From Lachnospiraceae bacterium (GTDB taxonomy: Bacteria; Bacillota; Clostridia; Lachnospirales; Lachnospiraceae), in assembly GCA_949383255.1 (NCBI GenBank), contig CASJPF010000011.1, forward strand, positions 1 to 64,000: a stretch of DNA of 64,000 bases, in the 5' to 3' direction. The notes beneath the pieces are model-generated. The model had not been told where the DNA came from. It made no database searches and was given only the letters and a program-made list of their open reading frames with translations. How positions within the stretch are numbered: the stretch's first letter is position 1; every line of letters begins with the position of its first letter. Of this stretch, positions 52,287-61,839 are shown one piece after another. The position numbers and the translations under genes are program-made.

Positions 52287-52676
52287 GTGCGCAGAATAGG
52301 TGGATTTCTATTTGGAGTCCTATGTATTGGTATGTTTGGCAGTTTGTTAGTGGCTTGTAACGACAGACGAAAAATGGATGAAAGTTCTATTCCAAAAATT
52401 TCACAATTTATTGAGACGGAAAACGCTTCTGAGATCGAGAAAAAGCAGACGGAGTTGATTGCGTTGGCAGAAGATCAGACAGAGGCAGAAAAGACAGCAA
52501 AACTTTACGGAATAGAATTGATTTCATTTTCAGATGGCGTGGCAGTTTATACGACAGACAAAGATTTACAAGAATTAATGGAGTTGGGGGATAACAATGG
52601 ATATCCAACATTGACAGTGAACAGCAATCACTATCAGTTGGAAAGATTGAGTGAAGTTGCTGATGACGTGCAGTAA
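52287..52676 (+). CDS. Small lipoprotein resembling the propeptide of the adjacent subtilase
   Basis: Predicted lipoprotein of 129 residues (lipobox LVAC near residue 24). Its C-terminal half, LIALAEDQTEAEKTAKLYGIELISFSDGVAVYTT, parallels the pro-region of the next gene (VYLTDSQEDALAVAEGFDGELKSFGDGVAVIL). Both have a Glu/Ala helix, a Gly-containing turn and an SF(G/S)DGVAV strand. I infer an I9-like or propeptide fold that could fold, inhibit or anchor the protease. The match is by eye and short. The pair is probably co-transcribed, 84 bases apart. Confidence 0.7.
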   Translation: MRRIGGFLFGVLCIGMFGSLLVACNDRRKMDESSIPKISQFIETENASEIEKKQTELIALAEDQTEAEKTAKLYGIELISFSDGVAVYTTDKDLQELMELGDNNGYPTLTVNSNHYQLERLSEVADDVQ

Positions 52677-52760
52677 ATACTTTTAACTGTGTGGTTGTAA
52701 ATAATAGTGTGAAAGCTTTAGCGCATGTTTGAAATACACTTTAGGAAAGGGGAAAGGAAA

Positions 52761-55700
52761 ATGAAATTAAAGAGAACAAAGATCGTTTCTGCCATATTAG
52801 CTGTGTCTATGGTTCTCAATACAACAGGGATAACCGTTTTGGCAGAATCGAACGATAAGGCAGATGCTATTGCGTCTGAAACAGAAACAAATTTGGAAAC
52901 GCTGATAGATGCTATGGAATCTGAAGAGGAGACGATAACAGAAACCGCAGAGGAATCAGATTCTTTCGAGGAGACAATAGAGTCCTCTTCCTCTGAGGAG
53001 ATAGTGACAGAAACAGTTTCCATTGAAGAAGTAACAACGGAAGCCATTTCAACGGAAGAAACAACAATGGAGATTGTTTCTTCTGATATAGAAGAAACAA
53101 CAGAATTAGAAGCAACAGAAACAGAGTCAACAGAAGAGACAACGATAGAAGAAACAGAGACAGAAGAGACGACGATAGAAGAAACAACGATAGAAGAAAC
53201 AGAGACAGAAGAGACAACGACAGAAGAAACAATGATAGAAGAAACAGTGACGGAAGAGACAACGATAGAAGAAACAGAGACAGAAGAGACAACATTGACT
53301 TTAGAGGAGATAGAAACAGAGACAGCTGAAAAAACAGATGCTCTATTTTCGGGGCTTCCAGAAGATTATACACTTTCGTCAAAACAGCAGAAAGATAAAT
53401 CCACATTAGCAGCGTTTGCGGATGAGATATTAGAACTTGAGGAGGAATCCGATGATTCTGAGGCTTATGTAAAAGGAGAAGTGGTATATTTGACAGACAG
53501 CCAAGAAGATGCGCTGGCTGTTGCAGAAGGCTTTGACGGTGAGCTTAAGAGTTTTGGAGATGGCGTGGCTGTTATTTTACTTAGTGAAAAACGGACTGTA
53601 GGGCAAGCAGTAAAAGCAGCGTCAAGTAAATCTTATAATCTTCCAGCGGTTTGGCCTAATTATTATTATCGACTTTTTGAAGAATATAATGATCCTGCGT
53701 TAAAAGAGAACAGTGAATACTATCAGTGGGCACATGAGTACATTGGCGATCAGTATGCGTGGGAGAACGGTTATAAAGGGGAGGGTGTTAAAATTGGTAT
53801 TATTGACACCGGAGTACATAGCACACATGAAGATTTAAAAGAGAATGTAGCACAGAATCTGACAATGGTTTCAGAAGGTGGAGCTGCGACAACAACAGAC
53901 CCAGAAGGACATGGAACACATGTTGCGGGTATTGCTGCCGCCGTTGCAAACAATGGAAAAGGAGGGGCAGGTATTGCTCCAGATGCACAGATATATGCAT
54001 ACAGCGTTATGGATTCGAATGGTAATATGCTAGATGAGTATATTCTAAGAGCGATTAATAGGGCAATTGATGATGGCGTGGAAGTTGTCAACATGAGTCT
54101 AGGAAGCGGTTACTATAATGGAAATGAAGAGAGTATAATAGAGAAAGCATATCAAAATGGTGTTGCCATATTTGCAGCGGCTGGAAATGAAGCTACAAAT
54201 GGGTATGAATATCCCGCCTCTTATGATAATGTGTGTTCTATTGCCGCGATTATGCAAGATGGAAGCAAAGCAGGATTTACCAATTACGGAGATATGATTG
54301 ACCTTGCTTTTCCCGGTGTGGAGATATATTCTACGATTAATGATTCTGATGATCAGTCCTATGATTTTATGCAGGGTACTAGTATGGCATGCCCTGTTGC
54401 GGCAGGGACTGCGGCGGTGATTTTGTCTGCATCAAATGAGATAGACGCACTTAAGGGAAAGAGCGGATCACAGAAAGTTGACGCGCTGTTTTCTATTATG
54501 AAGAAAAATGTTGTGAAATCTTCTTCCTCCAAAATAGGTGCAGGTACTACTTATTTGCCGAAAGTATTAGGAATCAAAATTGCGGCGGTAGATGAGGCTC
54601 CTCAAGCGCCAGTAATTAAAAATACAGAAAATACGACTACATTTAAAAAAGAATGGGAGGATATATCCATTGAGTGTAGTTCGCCGGATACGGAGATTTA
54701 TTATTCTATCAATGGTAAAAAACCTGCATTTAAAAATGGTATTGTGACAAATGGTGAGCCATTGATAGAAGGAAAAGCGCGCGTCGGTGGTGCAAAGCAG
54801 GTTACTTTGAGTGTGATTGCAGTAAACCATATTACAGGCAAGGCAAGCAAAGTGGTTTCACAGAAATATAGTTTTGAGCCAGAACCTTCCAGTGTGACGA
54901 TCACTGCCGCAGACTCTGTAAACAAAATTGCTAAAGGGAAGAGTTTAACGCTATATGCAGCAGTTGAGCCTTCTTATGCAAAATTTGGAAATGGTAAAGT
55001 TGTCTGGGAAGTAGCGGATAATTACAGTGGGGTTAAGGTAAACAATAATGGTAAAGTAACAATAGAGAAAACTGCGTCTGCGGGTGAGTGTAAAATTCTT
55101 GCAAAAGCAGGTGCAGTACAAGACGAATTTTATCTGACGATTTTAGATTCGGTAAAAATTAAAAAGATTACTTTTGTTACGAAAAAGTATACAATCTATA
55201 CAGGAGATTCGATCAATATTCTTAAAAAAGAAGATGACAGCAATAATCTTACAATAGACGGCGGAGAAATCACAGATATTGTATGGAGCAGTAATAATCA
55301 GAAGGTTGCAGTTGTAGATGCAAATGGAATGGTTACTGCATTGGGTCCGGGAAAAGCAGTTATCAAAGCAACTGCCAATGATGGAAGCAAAAAAGCTGCA
55401 AGTTGTACCATTACTGTAAAACAGCTTGCAGATAGCATTGTATTAAAAGGTCCAGAAAAGATAGCAGCTGGCAAAAGCGCAGTGATTCAGGCGAGTATAT
55501 TGCCAATCAATGTATCGAGCAAAAAATTGAACTGGGCTGTTAAACCAATTGAAAATGCGAGTGGTATTGTAACAGTCAATGCAAGTGGAAAGGTTTCTGT
55601 CAAGAAGGGTGCAAGTGGAAAATTTGAGGTGACCGCAACGGAGAAAGGCGTTCCGGAAGGAAAAGAGCCTAAGATGGCAAGCACCTCATTTGAAGTTGTA

Positions 55701-56645
55701 ACAAGTCCAATTACAAAGATTGGAATACCAAAAACAGTGAATTTATTTACTGTATCGGGAAATTACAATGCCCCGACACAATTTCAGCTAAAACCAGAAG
55801 TGGAAGGCGGTGATGGCAAAGGGATTCAATTTATAAGCAGTGCACCGGGAATCGCATCGGTTGATTCCAGTGGATTGATTGTGGCACATTCCAGTGGAAA
55901 AGCAACAATTACTTGCAGTGCGACAGATGGAAGTAATAAAAAGGCAAAGTGTAATGTTGTGGTAAGTGTTCCTATGTCAAGAATTGCTATTGTGCCCAAA
56001 AATGGTAATGAAGGGATTGTCTCTGTAGGTTCAAAGATTACACTTTCTGCAAAAATAAGCAACAATTTTGGAAAAGCAGCAAACCAGAAGGTGAAATGGA
56101 GCATTATGTCCGGCGGAGAGCAGTATGCTGAGATCGATGAAAATAAAGGGATTATAAAGGGAATCACATCGGTTATTACATCAAATCGATATCCGCAGAT
56201 TTATGTTAAGGCGGAGGCAGCAGATGGAAGCGGCGTAAGCGCTGTTTATCCAGTGATTGTGATTCCAAAAGTTGATAAGTTAAATTTTGAGTGGGATGGA
56301 TTTAGTAATAATATTAATAGTAAAGGGATATATTTTTCCCTCTCTATGTCTATGAAGGGATATCCGAATGAGGTTTTTGTACCTTCCTATAATGTTGATA
56401 TTAGTGGTGGAAAGGGAATTGGTTATCATACAATAAAGGGAGGATTTATCTTGGTCCCAACAAAACCAACAACAGATAAAACGTATTCGCAGTTAGTCAT
56501 ATCTGAAAATATGGTGCGGTGCAAAGACAGCGATATTCAATCTGTGACTGTGACCGTAACATTGAAAGATGGCTCAAACAAGAAAGCTGTACAAAAACTC
56601 AATTTAATTTATACAAAAGACCAGCAAATAATCCTTTTGGAATAA
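52761..56645 (+). CDS. Large secreted subtilisin-like serine protease (S8) with Ig-like repeats
   Basis: Surface or secreted protease of 1294 residues from ATG 52761 (GGGGAAAGGA upstream). A signal peptide is followed by a Thr/Glu-rich repeat region (about residues 55-190), then a propeptide, then the S8 domain. The triad is Asp in GIIDTGVHSTHEDL (about 349), His in HGTHVAGIAA (about 384) and Ser in GTSMACPVAAGTAAV (about 541). After it come a chitobiase-type segment (IYYSINGKKPAF) and several Big_2-like Ig domains (VVDANGMVTALGPGKAVIKATAND). No LPxTG sortase signal was seen, so attachment is unclear. Substrate unknown. Confidence 0.92.
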   Translation: MKLKRTKIVSAILAVSMVLNTTGITVLAESNDKADAIASETETNLETLIDAMESEEETITETAEESDSFEETIESSSSEEIVTETVSIEEVTTEAISTEETTMEIVSSDIEETTELEATETESTEETTIEETETEETTIEETTIEETETEETTTEETMIEETVTEETTIEETETEETTLTLEEIETETAEKTDALFSGLPEDYTLSSKQQKDKSTLAAFADEILELEEESDDSEAYVKGEVVYLTDSQEDALAVAEGFDGELKSFGDGVAVILLSEKRTVGQAVKAASSKSYNLPAVWPNYYYRLFEEYNDPALKENSEYYQWAHEYIGDQYAWENGYKGEGVKIGIIDTGVHSTHEDLKENVAQNLTMVSEGGAATTTDPEGHGTHVAGIAAAVANNGKGGAGIAPDAQIYAYSVMDSNGNMLDEYILRAINRAIDDGVEVVNMSLGSGYYNGNEESIIEKAYQNGVAIFAAAGNEATNGYEYPASYDNVCSIAAIMQDGSKAGFTNYGDMIDLAFPGVEIYSTINDSDDQSYDFMQGTSMACPVAAGTAAVILSASNEIDALKGKSGSQKVDALFSIMKKNVVKSSSSKIGAGTTYLPKVLGIKIAAVDEAPQAPVIKNTENTTTFKKEWEDISIECSSPDTEIYYSINGKKPAFKNGIVTNGEPLIEGKARVGGAKQVTLSVIAVNHITGKASKVVSQKYSFEPEPSSVTITAADSVNKIAKGKSLTLYAAVEPSYAKFGNGKVVWEVADNYSGVKVNNNGKVTIEKTASAGECKILAKAGAVQDEFYLTILDSVKIKKITFVTKKYTIYTGDSINILKKEDDSNNLTIDGGEITDIVWSSNNQKVAVVDANGMVTALGPGKAVIKATANDGSKKAASCTITVKQLADSIVLKGPEKIAAGKSAVIQASILPINVSSKKLNWAVKPIENASGIVTVNASGKVSVKKGASGKFEVTATEKGVPEGKEPKMASTSFEVVTSPITKIGIPKTVNLFTVSGNYNAPTQFQLKPEVEGGDGKGIQFISSAPGIASVDSSGLIVAHSSGKATITCSATDGSNKKAKCNVVVSVPMSRIAIVPKNGNEGIVSVGSKITLSAKISNNFGKAANQKVKWSIMSGGEQYAEIDENKGIIKGITSVITSNRYPQIYVKAEAADGSGVSAVYPVIVIPKVDKLNFEWDGFSNNINSKGIYFSLSMSMKGYPNEVFVPSYNVDISGGKGIGYHTIKGGFILVPTKPTTDKTYSQLVISENMVRCKDSDIQSVTVTVTLKDGSNKKAVQKLNLIYTKDQQIILLE
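53131..53300 (+). repeat. Tandem Glu/Thr-coding repeat inside the subtilase
   Basis: Imperfect direct repeats of a unit near CAGAAGAGACAACGATAGAA plus GAAACAGAGA (30 bp), coding TEETTIEETE. Units vary in length, as expected of replication slippage. Confidence 0.85.
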
Positions 56646-56672
56646 GATGTATTACATTATCCGAATTTTTTC

Positions 56673-56701
56673 TTGACAAATAATAGACATGCGTTTATAA
56701 T
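56673..56701 (+). promoter_or_regulatory. Sigma-A promoter of tyrS
   Basis: TTGACA (56673-56678), 17 bases, TATAAT (56696-56701), immediately upstream of the T-box leader. Confidence 0.85.
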
Positions 56702-56707
56702 CATGAA

Positions 56708-57033
56708 TATCGAAAAAGCTGTGAAAAGAATAAGTAGCTTTCATGGGAACTTACAGAAAGTTGCCGGTTGATGAGAGGCGCAAGGGAAAATGAGAGGGAA
56801 TACATCTTGGAGCTGCACACCGAAATTGATAGATAAGATTTGTAAAAGTAGGCTGTGACGGAGTTCTTGAACGTTATATCAAGAAGAGTATCGGAGAATG
56901 ATTTTAATTTGTTTTCCCGTACTTGCTGAGGCATAGAATGTGAGTTCTGTGTAAAAAAAGGTGGTAACACGTGGTATATTGATAAAAAGTACCTCGTCCT
57001 TTGAGTAATTAATATTCATGGGGCGAGGTTTTT
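56708..57033 (+). promoter_or_regulatory. Tyrosine T-box riboswitch with terminator
   Basis: The T-box sequence AAAAAAGGTGGTAACACG is present near 56953-56970, and GGTGGT would pair with the tRNA acceptor end. A terminator, ACCTCGTCC/GGGGCGAGG plus T-run, follows at 56991-57033. The Stem I specifier is read as TAC (56801-56803, in GGGAATACATC), which fits tRNA-Tyr and the downstream tyrS gene. Uncharged tRNA-Tyr should favour the antiterminator. Confidence 0.93.
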
Positions 57034-57084
57034 GCGTTTCTTTAAAATCTTTCCCCTACGCAGTATGAAAAGGAGAGAAAAAAG

Positions 57085-58305
57085 ATGCAATTGTATGAGG
57101 AATTGGTGGCAAGAGGTTTAATTGCTCAAGTAACAAATGAAAACGAGATTAAAGAGATGATTAACAATGGAAAAGCTGTCTTTTATATTGGGTTTGACCC
57201 AACAGCAGACAGCCTTCATGTAGGGCATTTTATGGCGCTTTGTTTGATGAAACGTCTTCAGATGGCGGGGAACAGACCAATTGCTCTAATTGGCGGCGGA
57301 ACAGCGATGATTGGAGACCCTTCGGGTAAGACAGACATGCGCAAGATGATGACAACAGAGACCATACGGCACAATGTAGAATGTTTTCAGAAGCAGATGA
57401 GCAAATTTATTGAATTTGGCGAAGGTAAGGCGATGATGGTTAACAATGCGGACTGGTTGCTGGATTTGAATTATATGGATCTGTTGCGCGAGGTAGGACC
57501 ACATTTTTCTGTGAATCGTATGTTGGCAGCAGAGTGCTACAAACAACGTATGGAGAAAGGACTGACTTTCTTAGAGTTTAATTACATGATTATGCAGAGC
57601 TTTGACTTTTACACATTGTTCCAGAAATATAACTGCAATATGCAGTTTGGTGGTGATGATCAGTGGAGCAATATGCTTGGCGGTACAGAGCTAATACGCC
57701 GCAAACTTGGCAAGGACGCACACGCAATGACAATCAATCTGCTGTTGAACTCAGAGGGAAAGAAGATGGGAAAAACTGAGTCTGGCGCTGTTTGGCTTGA
57801 CGCAGAAAAAACGTCACCTTATGAATTTTTCCAGTACTGGAGAAATGTATCAGATGCAGACGTAATCAAATGCTTAAAAATGTTGACATTCCTTCCGCTA
57901 GAAGAAATTGAAGCGATGGAGAAGTGGGAAGGCAGTGCGCTAAATCAGGCAAAAGAAATTCTTGCATTTGAATTGACACAGTTGGTACATGGCACAGAGG
58001 CGGCACAAAAGGCAAAGGAGGCAGCGGCAGCACTTTTTGCAGGCGGTGCCAACTCAGAGAATATACCAACAACCGTACTTTCAGAGGAACATTTTACAGA
58101 TGGAACAGTTGATATTTTAACGTTGCTTGTGACAGCAGGAATGACTGCCTCCAAGTCAGAGGCAAGACGCGCAGTAGAACAAGGTGGAGTCTCCGTAAAT
58201 GGAAATAAGGTTATCGATGCCAAGACAGTGTATGCAAAGGAAGCTTTTGCAGAAGAGTTTATTATAAAAAAGGGAAAAAAGAGTTTTCACAAAATATGTT
58301 GCTAA
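57085..58305 (+). CDS. tyrS: Tyrosyl-tRNA synthetase
   Basis: Charges tRNA-Tyr, 406 residues. The class I signatures are LHVGHFM near residue 43 and KKMGKTESG near residue 230. The substrate region [16 protein letters not shown] is also conserved. The C-terminal 60 residues form an S4-type RNA-binding domain ([19 protein letters not shown]). AGGAGAG precedes the ATG. It is controlled by the T-box just upstream. Confidence 0.96.
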   Translation: MQLYEELVARGLIAQVTNENEIKEMINNGKAVFYIGFDPTADSLHVGHFMALCLMKRLQMAGNRPIALIGGGTAMIGDPSGKTDMRKMMTTETIRHNVECFQKQMSKFIEFGEGKAMMVNNADWLLDLNYMDLLREVGPHFSVNRMLAAECYKQRMEKGLTFLEFNYMIMQSFDFYTLFQKYNCNMQFGGDDQWSNMLGGTELIRRKLGKDAHAMTINLLLNSEGKKMGKTESGAVWLDAEKTSPYEFFQYWRNVSDADVIKCLKMLTFLPLEEIEAMEKWEGSALNQAKEILAFELTQLVHGTEAAQKAKEAAAALFAGGANSENIPTTVLSEEHFTDGTVDILTLLVTAGMTASKSEARRAVEQGGVSVNGNKVIDAKTVYAKEAFAEEFIIKKGKKSFHKICC

Positions 58306-58370
58306 AAGGTCGTTTGTGAGGGGCTGTATTACTTCATAGCCCCATTCTAACTCTGATTCGGATTGAACGA

Positions 58371-58402
58371 AAAAGATGAGCGCCAACACGCTCATCTTTT
58401 GG
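58371..58402. terminator. Bidirectional intrinsic terminator after tyrS
   Basis: AAAAGATGAGCG pairs with CGCTCATCTTTT across a six-base loop. It lies between tyrS and the converging lipoprotein gene. Confidence 0.88.
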
Positions 58403-58442
58403 TCTGTTCTGTCGCAATTTCCTATAAAGTGAAAAACAAATA

Positions 58443-59027
58443 TCAATTCAATATCGTACCTACTCCTACAACACCAACGAACTCAGATTCTGTCTTCGTT
58501 AGAATCGCATTCAGGAATGTCCCTTCCTGTTCCCATTTATAAATTTCCAGTGTGGTGAAATATTTCGTTGCGTTTTCCCCCTCATGTGTATCAGCTTCGC
58601 CATACTGTGAAACAAGCTGTTGGACAATCTGGTCAAACATTTCTCCATTCTTCGAGTCGTTGAATTGAGCCTTCACTACGTCTAATCGGTCATCGCTAAA
58701 ATCCAAATACAGTACTGCTTTTTCCCCGTAAAATTCAATCGATGCACAGTACGTTGCAACCGAAGGACTGCTTTCGGATTCCATTTTTGTGAATGTCAGC
58801 GGTATCTTTTTCGCAGCCTCTTCATAAGAGCTGCCAAAAGGAATATCTTGATATTGGAATGTTCCATCTTCATTTTCCAACTGCGCAACGTCAAAAACTT
58901 TCGTATCGTCACTGCGCGCATAACATCCTGTCAGGCAAAAAGACACCAGACTTGCGACAAGAATTTGTAGCAGCAAAAACCGTTGTGTAATTTTTCTTTT
59001 TTTAAGATACCTGCATTGGATAAACAT
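58443..59027 (-). CDS. Hypothetical lipoprotein
   Basis: Predicted lipoprotein of about 194 residues. The hydrophobic leader ends in lipobox LTGC after a basic N-terminus (KKRKITQRFLLLQ). The mature part is acidic and contains IEFYGEKAVLYLDFSDDRLDVVKAQF, which resembles small secreted proteins that read as beta-rich but belongs to no family I can name. Two adjacent ATGs (59030 and 59027) follow AGGAG; the second has better spacing. It lies just downstream of prs on the same strand. Confidence 0.75.
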   Translation of the reverse strand: MFIQCRYLKKRKITQRFLLLQILVASLVSFCLTGCYARSDDTKVFDVAQLENEDGTFQYQDIPFGSSYEEAAKKIPLTFTKMESESSPSVATYCASIEFYGEKAVLYLDFSDDRLDVVKAQFNDSKNGEMFDQIVQQLVSQYGEADTHEGENATKYFTTLEIYKWEQEGTFLNAILTKTESEFVGVVGVGTILN

Positions 59028-59106
59028 CATATGCTCCTATTCCTTTATGAAACCGTTTTGAGAATATTGACGGGATTATAGGCTGTATTATTTCACAGTT
59101 CCTTGT

Positions 59107-60297
59107 TTATATTTTAAAGATTTCTCCGCCATTCTGATAAAGTTTGATAAGACGTCGAATTTTTTCCGTTGGAGTGGACACTGGCTCGATAGATAAGTCA
59201 TGATTTAAAAAATCAATGATGGAGGCAAGGAATTTGCTCATATCTGCCTCAAGATAATAGGGTTTTGTCAAGAGTTCAGGCGGACGGTAGCAAAGATTCG
59301 TTGTGATAACCCTATCAAATATGCCATCTGCATAAGCTTGGTCGAAAGCGGCAAGACCATTGGTAAACAAACCAAAAGTAGTGCAGATAAACACATGTTT
59401 GGCGTTCATAGATTTCAGTTGTCTTGCTGTGTCAATCATACTTTCGCCAGAAGATATCATATCGTCAATAATAATAATGTCTTTGCCTTCAATATCATTT
59501 CCCAGAAATTCATGTGCAACAATTGGATTTTTGCCATTAACAATCGTTGAGTAGTCGCGCCGCTTGTAGAACATGCCTGTGTCAGCGCCAATCACTGTTG
59601 AAAAATAGATGGCTCTATCTAGTGCACCCTCATCAGGAGAGATGACAATAATATGGTCCTTGTCCAATTTTAAGTCTTTTTCCGAGTGCAAGAGCGCTCT
59701 TAAAAATTGGTAGTGCGCTGTAAAGTTATCGAAACCGCTCAACGGGGAAGCGTTTTGTATTCTGGGGTCATGGGCATCAAATGTAATAAAATTGCTCACA
59801 CCCATTTTTGTAAGTTCTTTGAATGCGTATGCACAGTCAAGGGATTCTCTGCCAGTTCGTCTGTGTTGTCTGCCTTCATATAAAAAAGGCATAATAACAT
59901 TGATGCGATGTGCTTTTCCGTTTGTTGCAGCGATAACGCGCTTCAAATCTTGATAGTGGTCGTCGGGAGACATATGATTAACATATCCATTCATAGTGTA
60001 AGTCAGACTGTGATTACACACATCTACAAGGATAAAAACATCCTTTCCACGCACAGTCTCGTCTAGAACAGCCTTACCCTCACCGCTATAAAAGCGGGGA
60101 GTGCTAAAGTGAAACAGATAGTTTTTTTCTGCATAGCCCTGAAAAGCAGGGTCATTGTTATATACATTGTCCGCTCTGCTGCGAAAGTTAACTAAATAAT
60201 TATTGATTTCATTGCCAAGATTTGCGGCCCCGTTTAAGACCATCAGTTTTAAAGGCGCTACAGGCATGGCGTTTTTAAGTTGTTTTAAATAAGACAT
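59107..60297 (-). CDS. prs: Ribose-phosphate pyrophosphokinase, long form
   Basis: Makes PRPP from ribose 5-phosphate and ATP. It has 396 residues, against about 315 for the usual bacterial enzyme. The PRPP-binding loop is IIIIDDMISSGESMIDTA and the flexible-loop region NVIMPFLYEGRQHRRTG; DAHDPRIQNA is the metal-site segment. The additional length is in N- and C-terminal extensions. Clostridial long-form PRPP synthetases exist. It has a clear promoter at 60342-60370. Confidence 0.88.
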   Translation of the reverse strand: MSYLKQLKNAMPVAPLKLMVLNGAANLGNEINNYLVNFRSRADNVYNNDPAFQGYAEKNYLFHFSTPRFYSGEGKAVLDETVRGKDVFILVDVCNHSLTYTMNGYVNHMSPDDHYQDLKRVIAATNGKAHRINVIMPFLYEGRQHRRTGRESLDCAYAFKELTKMGVSNFITFDAHDPRIQNASPLSGFDNFTAHYQFLRALLHSEKDLKLDKDHIIVISPDEGALDRAIYFSTVIGADTGMFYKRRDYSTIVNGKNPIVAHEFLGNDIEGKDIIIIDDMISSGESMIDTARQLKSMNAKHVFICTTFGLFTNGLAAFDQAYADGIFDRVITTNLCYRPPELLTKPYYLEADMSKFLASIIDFLNHDLSIEPVSTPTEKIRRLIKLYQNGGEIFKI

Positions 60298-60341
60298 TGG
60301 GATTCATTCCTTTCTCAATGGTATTTAATTATCTATTATAT

Positions 60342-60370
60342 TTTATACCATTCAGGTAGTGACACGTCAA
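60342..60370 (-). promoter_or_regulatory. Promoter of prs
   Basis: On the minus strand TTGACG (60370-60365), 17 bases, TATAAA (60347-60342). Confidence 0.75.
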
Positions 60371-60435
60371 GAAATTTCTAGTATTATTAAAAGAGGTTAA
60401 AACTTAAAAAAATAATTATAATAAGGAATAATAAG

Positions 60436-61761
60436 ATGAAGAAAGAACATTTGCACATTGTGAAGTGTGTAGCGTCGGGCAGTATTGCCGAGGAACTTGA
60501 GATTGCGGCGGGCGATGCGCTTGTGGAGATTAATGGAAATAAAATAGAAGATATATTTGATTATCAATATTTTACGCAGGATGAATATATTGAGGTGTTA
60601 ATTCGAAAACCATCAGGTGAAGAGTGGTTGCTAGAGATAGACAAAGAATATGACGAGGATTTGGGAATCACTTTTGAAAATGGTCTGATGGATGCGTATC
60701 GTTCCTGCCATAATAAGTGTATTTTTTGTTTTATTGACCAGATGCCGCCACGAATGCGAGATACATTGTATTTTAAAGATGATGATTCCAGACTTTCCTT
60801 TTTGCAGGGAAATTATGTGACTTTGACAAATATGTCTGATGAGGATATTGACCGTGTTATCAACTATCATCTTTCACCGATTAATGTATCTTTTCAGACG
60901 ACAAATCCTGCGCTGCGCTGCAAAATGTTGAACAATCGTTTTGCGGGACAGGCGCTTGAAAAGGCATGGAGACTTGCTAAGGCAGGGATTGTTATGAATG
61001 GACAGATTGTACTGTGCAAAGGCGTGAATGATGGCGAGGAGTTAGAGCGGAGTATCGCAGATTTGTCAAAGTATCTGCCCAATTTGCAAAGTGTATCGGT
61101 TGTTCCGGTGGGATTATCCAAATATCGGGAGGGATTGTTTCCGTTAGAACCATTTACAAAAGAAGATGCAAAGCAGGTACTTTCAATGATACATCAGTGG
61201 CAGGACAAGCTTTTTCCAGAATATGGTTTACACTTTATCCATGCGAGTGATGAGTGGTATATTCTTGCGGATGAAAAGTTACCTGATGCGGGGCGTTATG
61301 ACGGTTATCTACAGCTTGAGAATGGTGTTGGTATGCTGCGTCTTTTTATGGATGAGTTTAAGGAGGCAATTACCGCGTTTCGTCGTACAAAATATGACAC
61401 AGTACCACCAAAAGAATTGTCAATTGCGACGGGGAAACTTGCCTACCATTTTATATCCGAGATGGCAGCCCAAGTCACAGCATTGTGCCCGCAGATTACA
61501 GTGCATGTCTATGCGATACGAAATGACTTTTTTGGGGAGATGATTACGGTTTCTGGACTACTGACAGGACAGGATTTGCTTGCGCAACTCAAAGAACAGC
61601 GGTTGGGAGAGAAACTGCTGTTGCCACAAAATATCCTAAAAAGCGATGAGGCGGTATTTTTAGATGATATGACGCTTGCGGAACTCGAAAAGGCTTTACA
61701 AGTGCCAATAGATATTGTAAAATCAAGCGGGCAGGATTTTCTGGATGCAATTCTCTTGTAA
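60436..61761 (+). CDS. DUF512 family protein with PDZ-like N-terminus and CxxxCxxC cluster
   Basis: Conserved Clostridia protein of 441 residues. Residues 1-70 are PDZ-like (VASGSIAEELEIAAGDALVEINGN). The cluster CHNKCIFCFIDQMPPRMRDT has the CxxxCxxC spacing of radical SAM enzymes. The region VSFQTTNPALRCKMLNNRFAG and the C-terminal DUF512 block follow. No characterised substrate is known to me. It stands just upstream of der, a common clostridial neighbour. Confidence 0.88.
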   Translation: MKKEHLHIVKCVASGSIAEELEIAAGDALVEINGNKIEDIFDYQYFTQDEYIEVLIRKPSGEEWLLEIDKEYDEDLGITFENGLMDAYRSCHNKCIFCFIDQMPPRMRDTLYFKDDDSRLSFLQGNYVTLTNMSDEDIDRVINYHLSPINVSFQTTNPALRCKMLNNRFAGQALEKAWRLAKAGIVMNGQIVLCKGVNDGEELERSIADLSKYLPNLQSVSVVPVGLSKYREGLFPLEPFTKEDAKQVLSMIHQWQDKLFPEYGLHFIHASDEWYILADEKLPDAGRYDGYLQLENGVGMLRLFMDEFKEAITAFRRTKYDTVPPKELSIATGKLAYHFISEMAAQVTALCPQITVHVYAIRNDFFGEMITVSGLLTGQDLLAQLKEQRLGEKLLLPQNILKSDEAVFLDDMTLAELEKALQVPIDIVKSSGQDFLDAILL

Positions 61762-61839
61762 AACCAAGATTGCAGGCGTGCGAGAATCCTTTATCAAGAG
61801 GTTATAAAAGGAACGAAAAGAAATGGAGATATAGAGAAA

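Noticed and set aside
53131-53300. Short direct repeats considered as a CRISPR array
   Set aside because: The units are contiguous, in frame and without unique spacers; they code for protein. No cas gene is in the window.
52912-53406. 164-codon Leu/Ser-rich ORF on the minus strand
   Set aside because: It is the antisense of the Glu/Thr tandem repeat in the subtilase; GAA/ACA codons read backwards give Leu/Ser runs.
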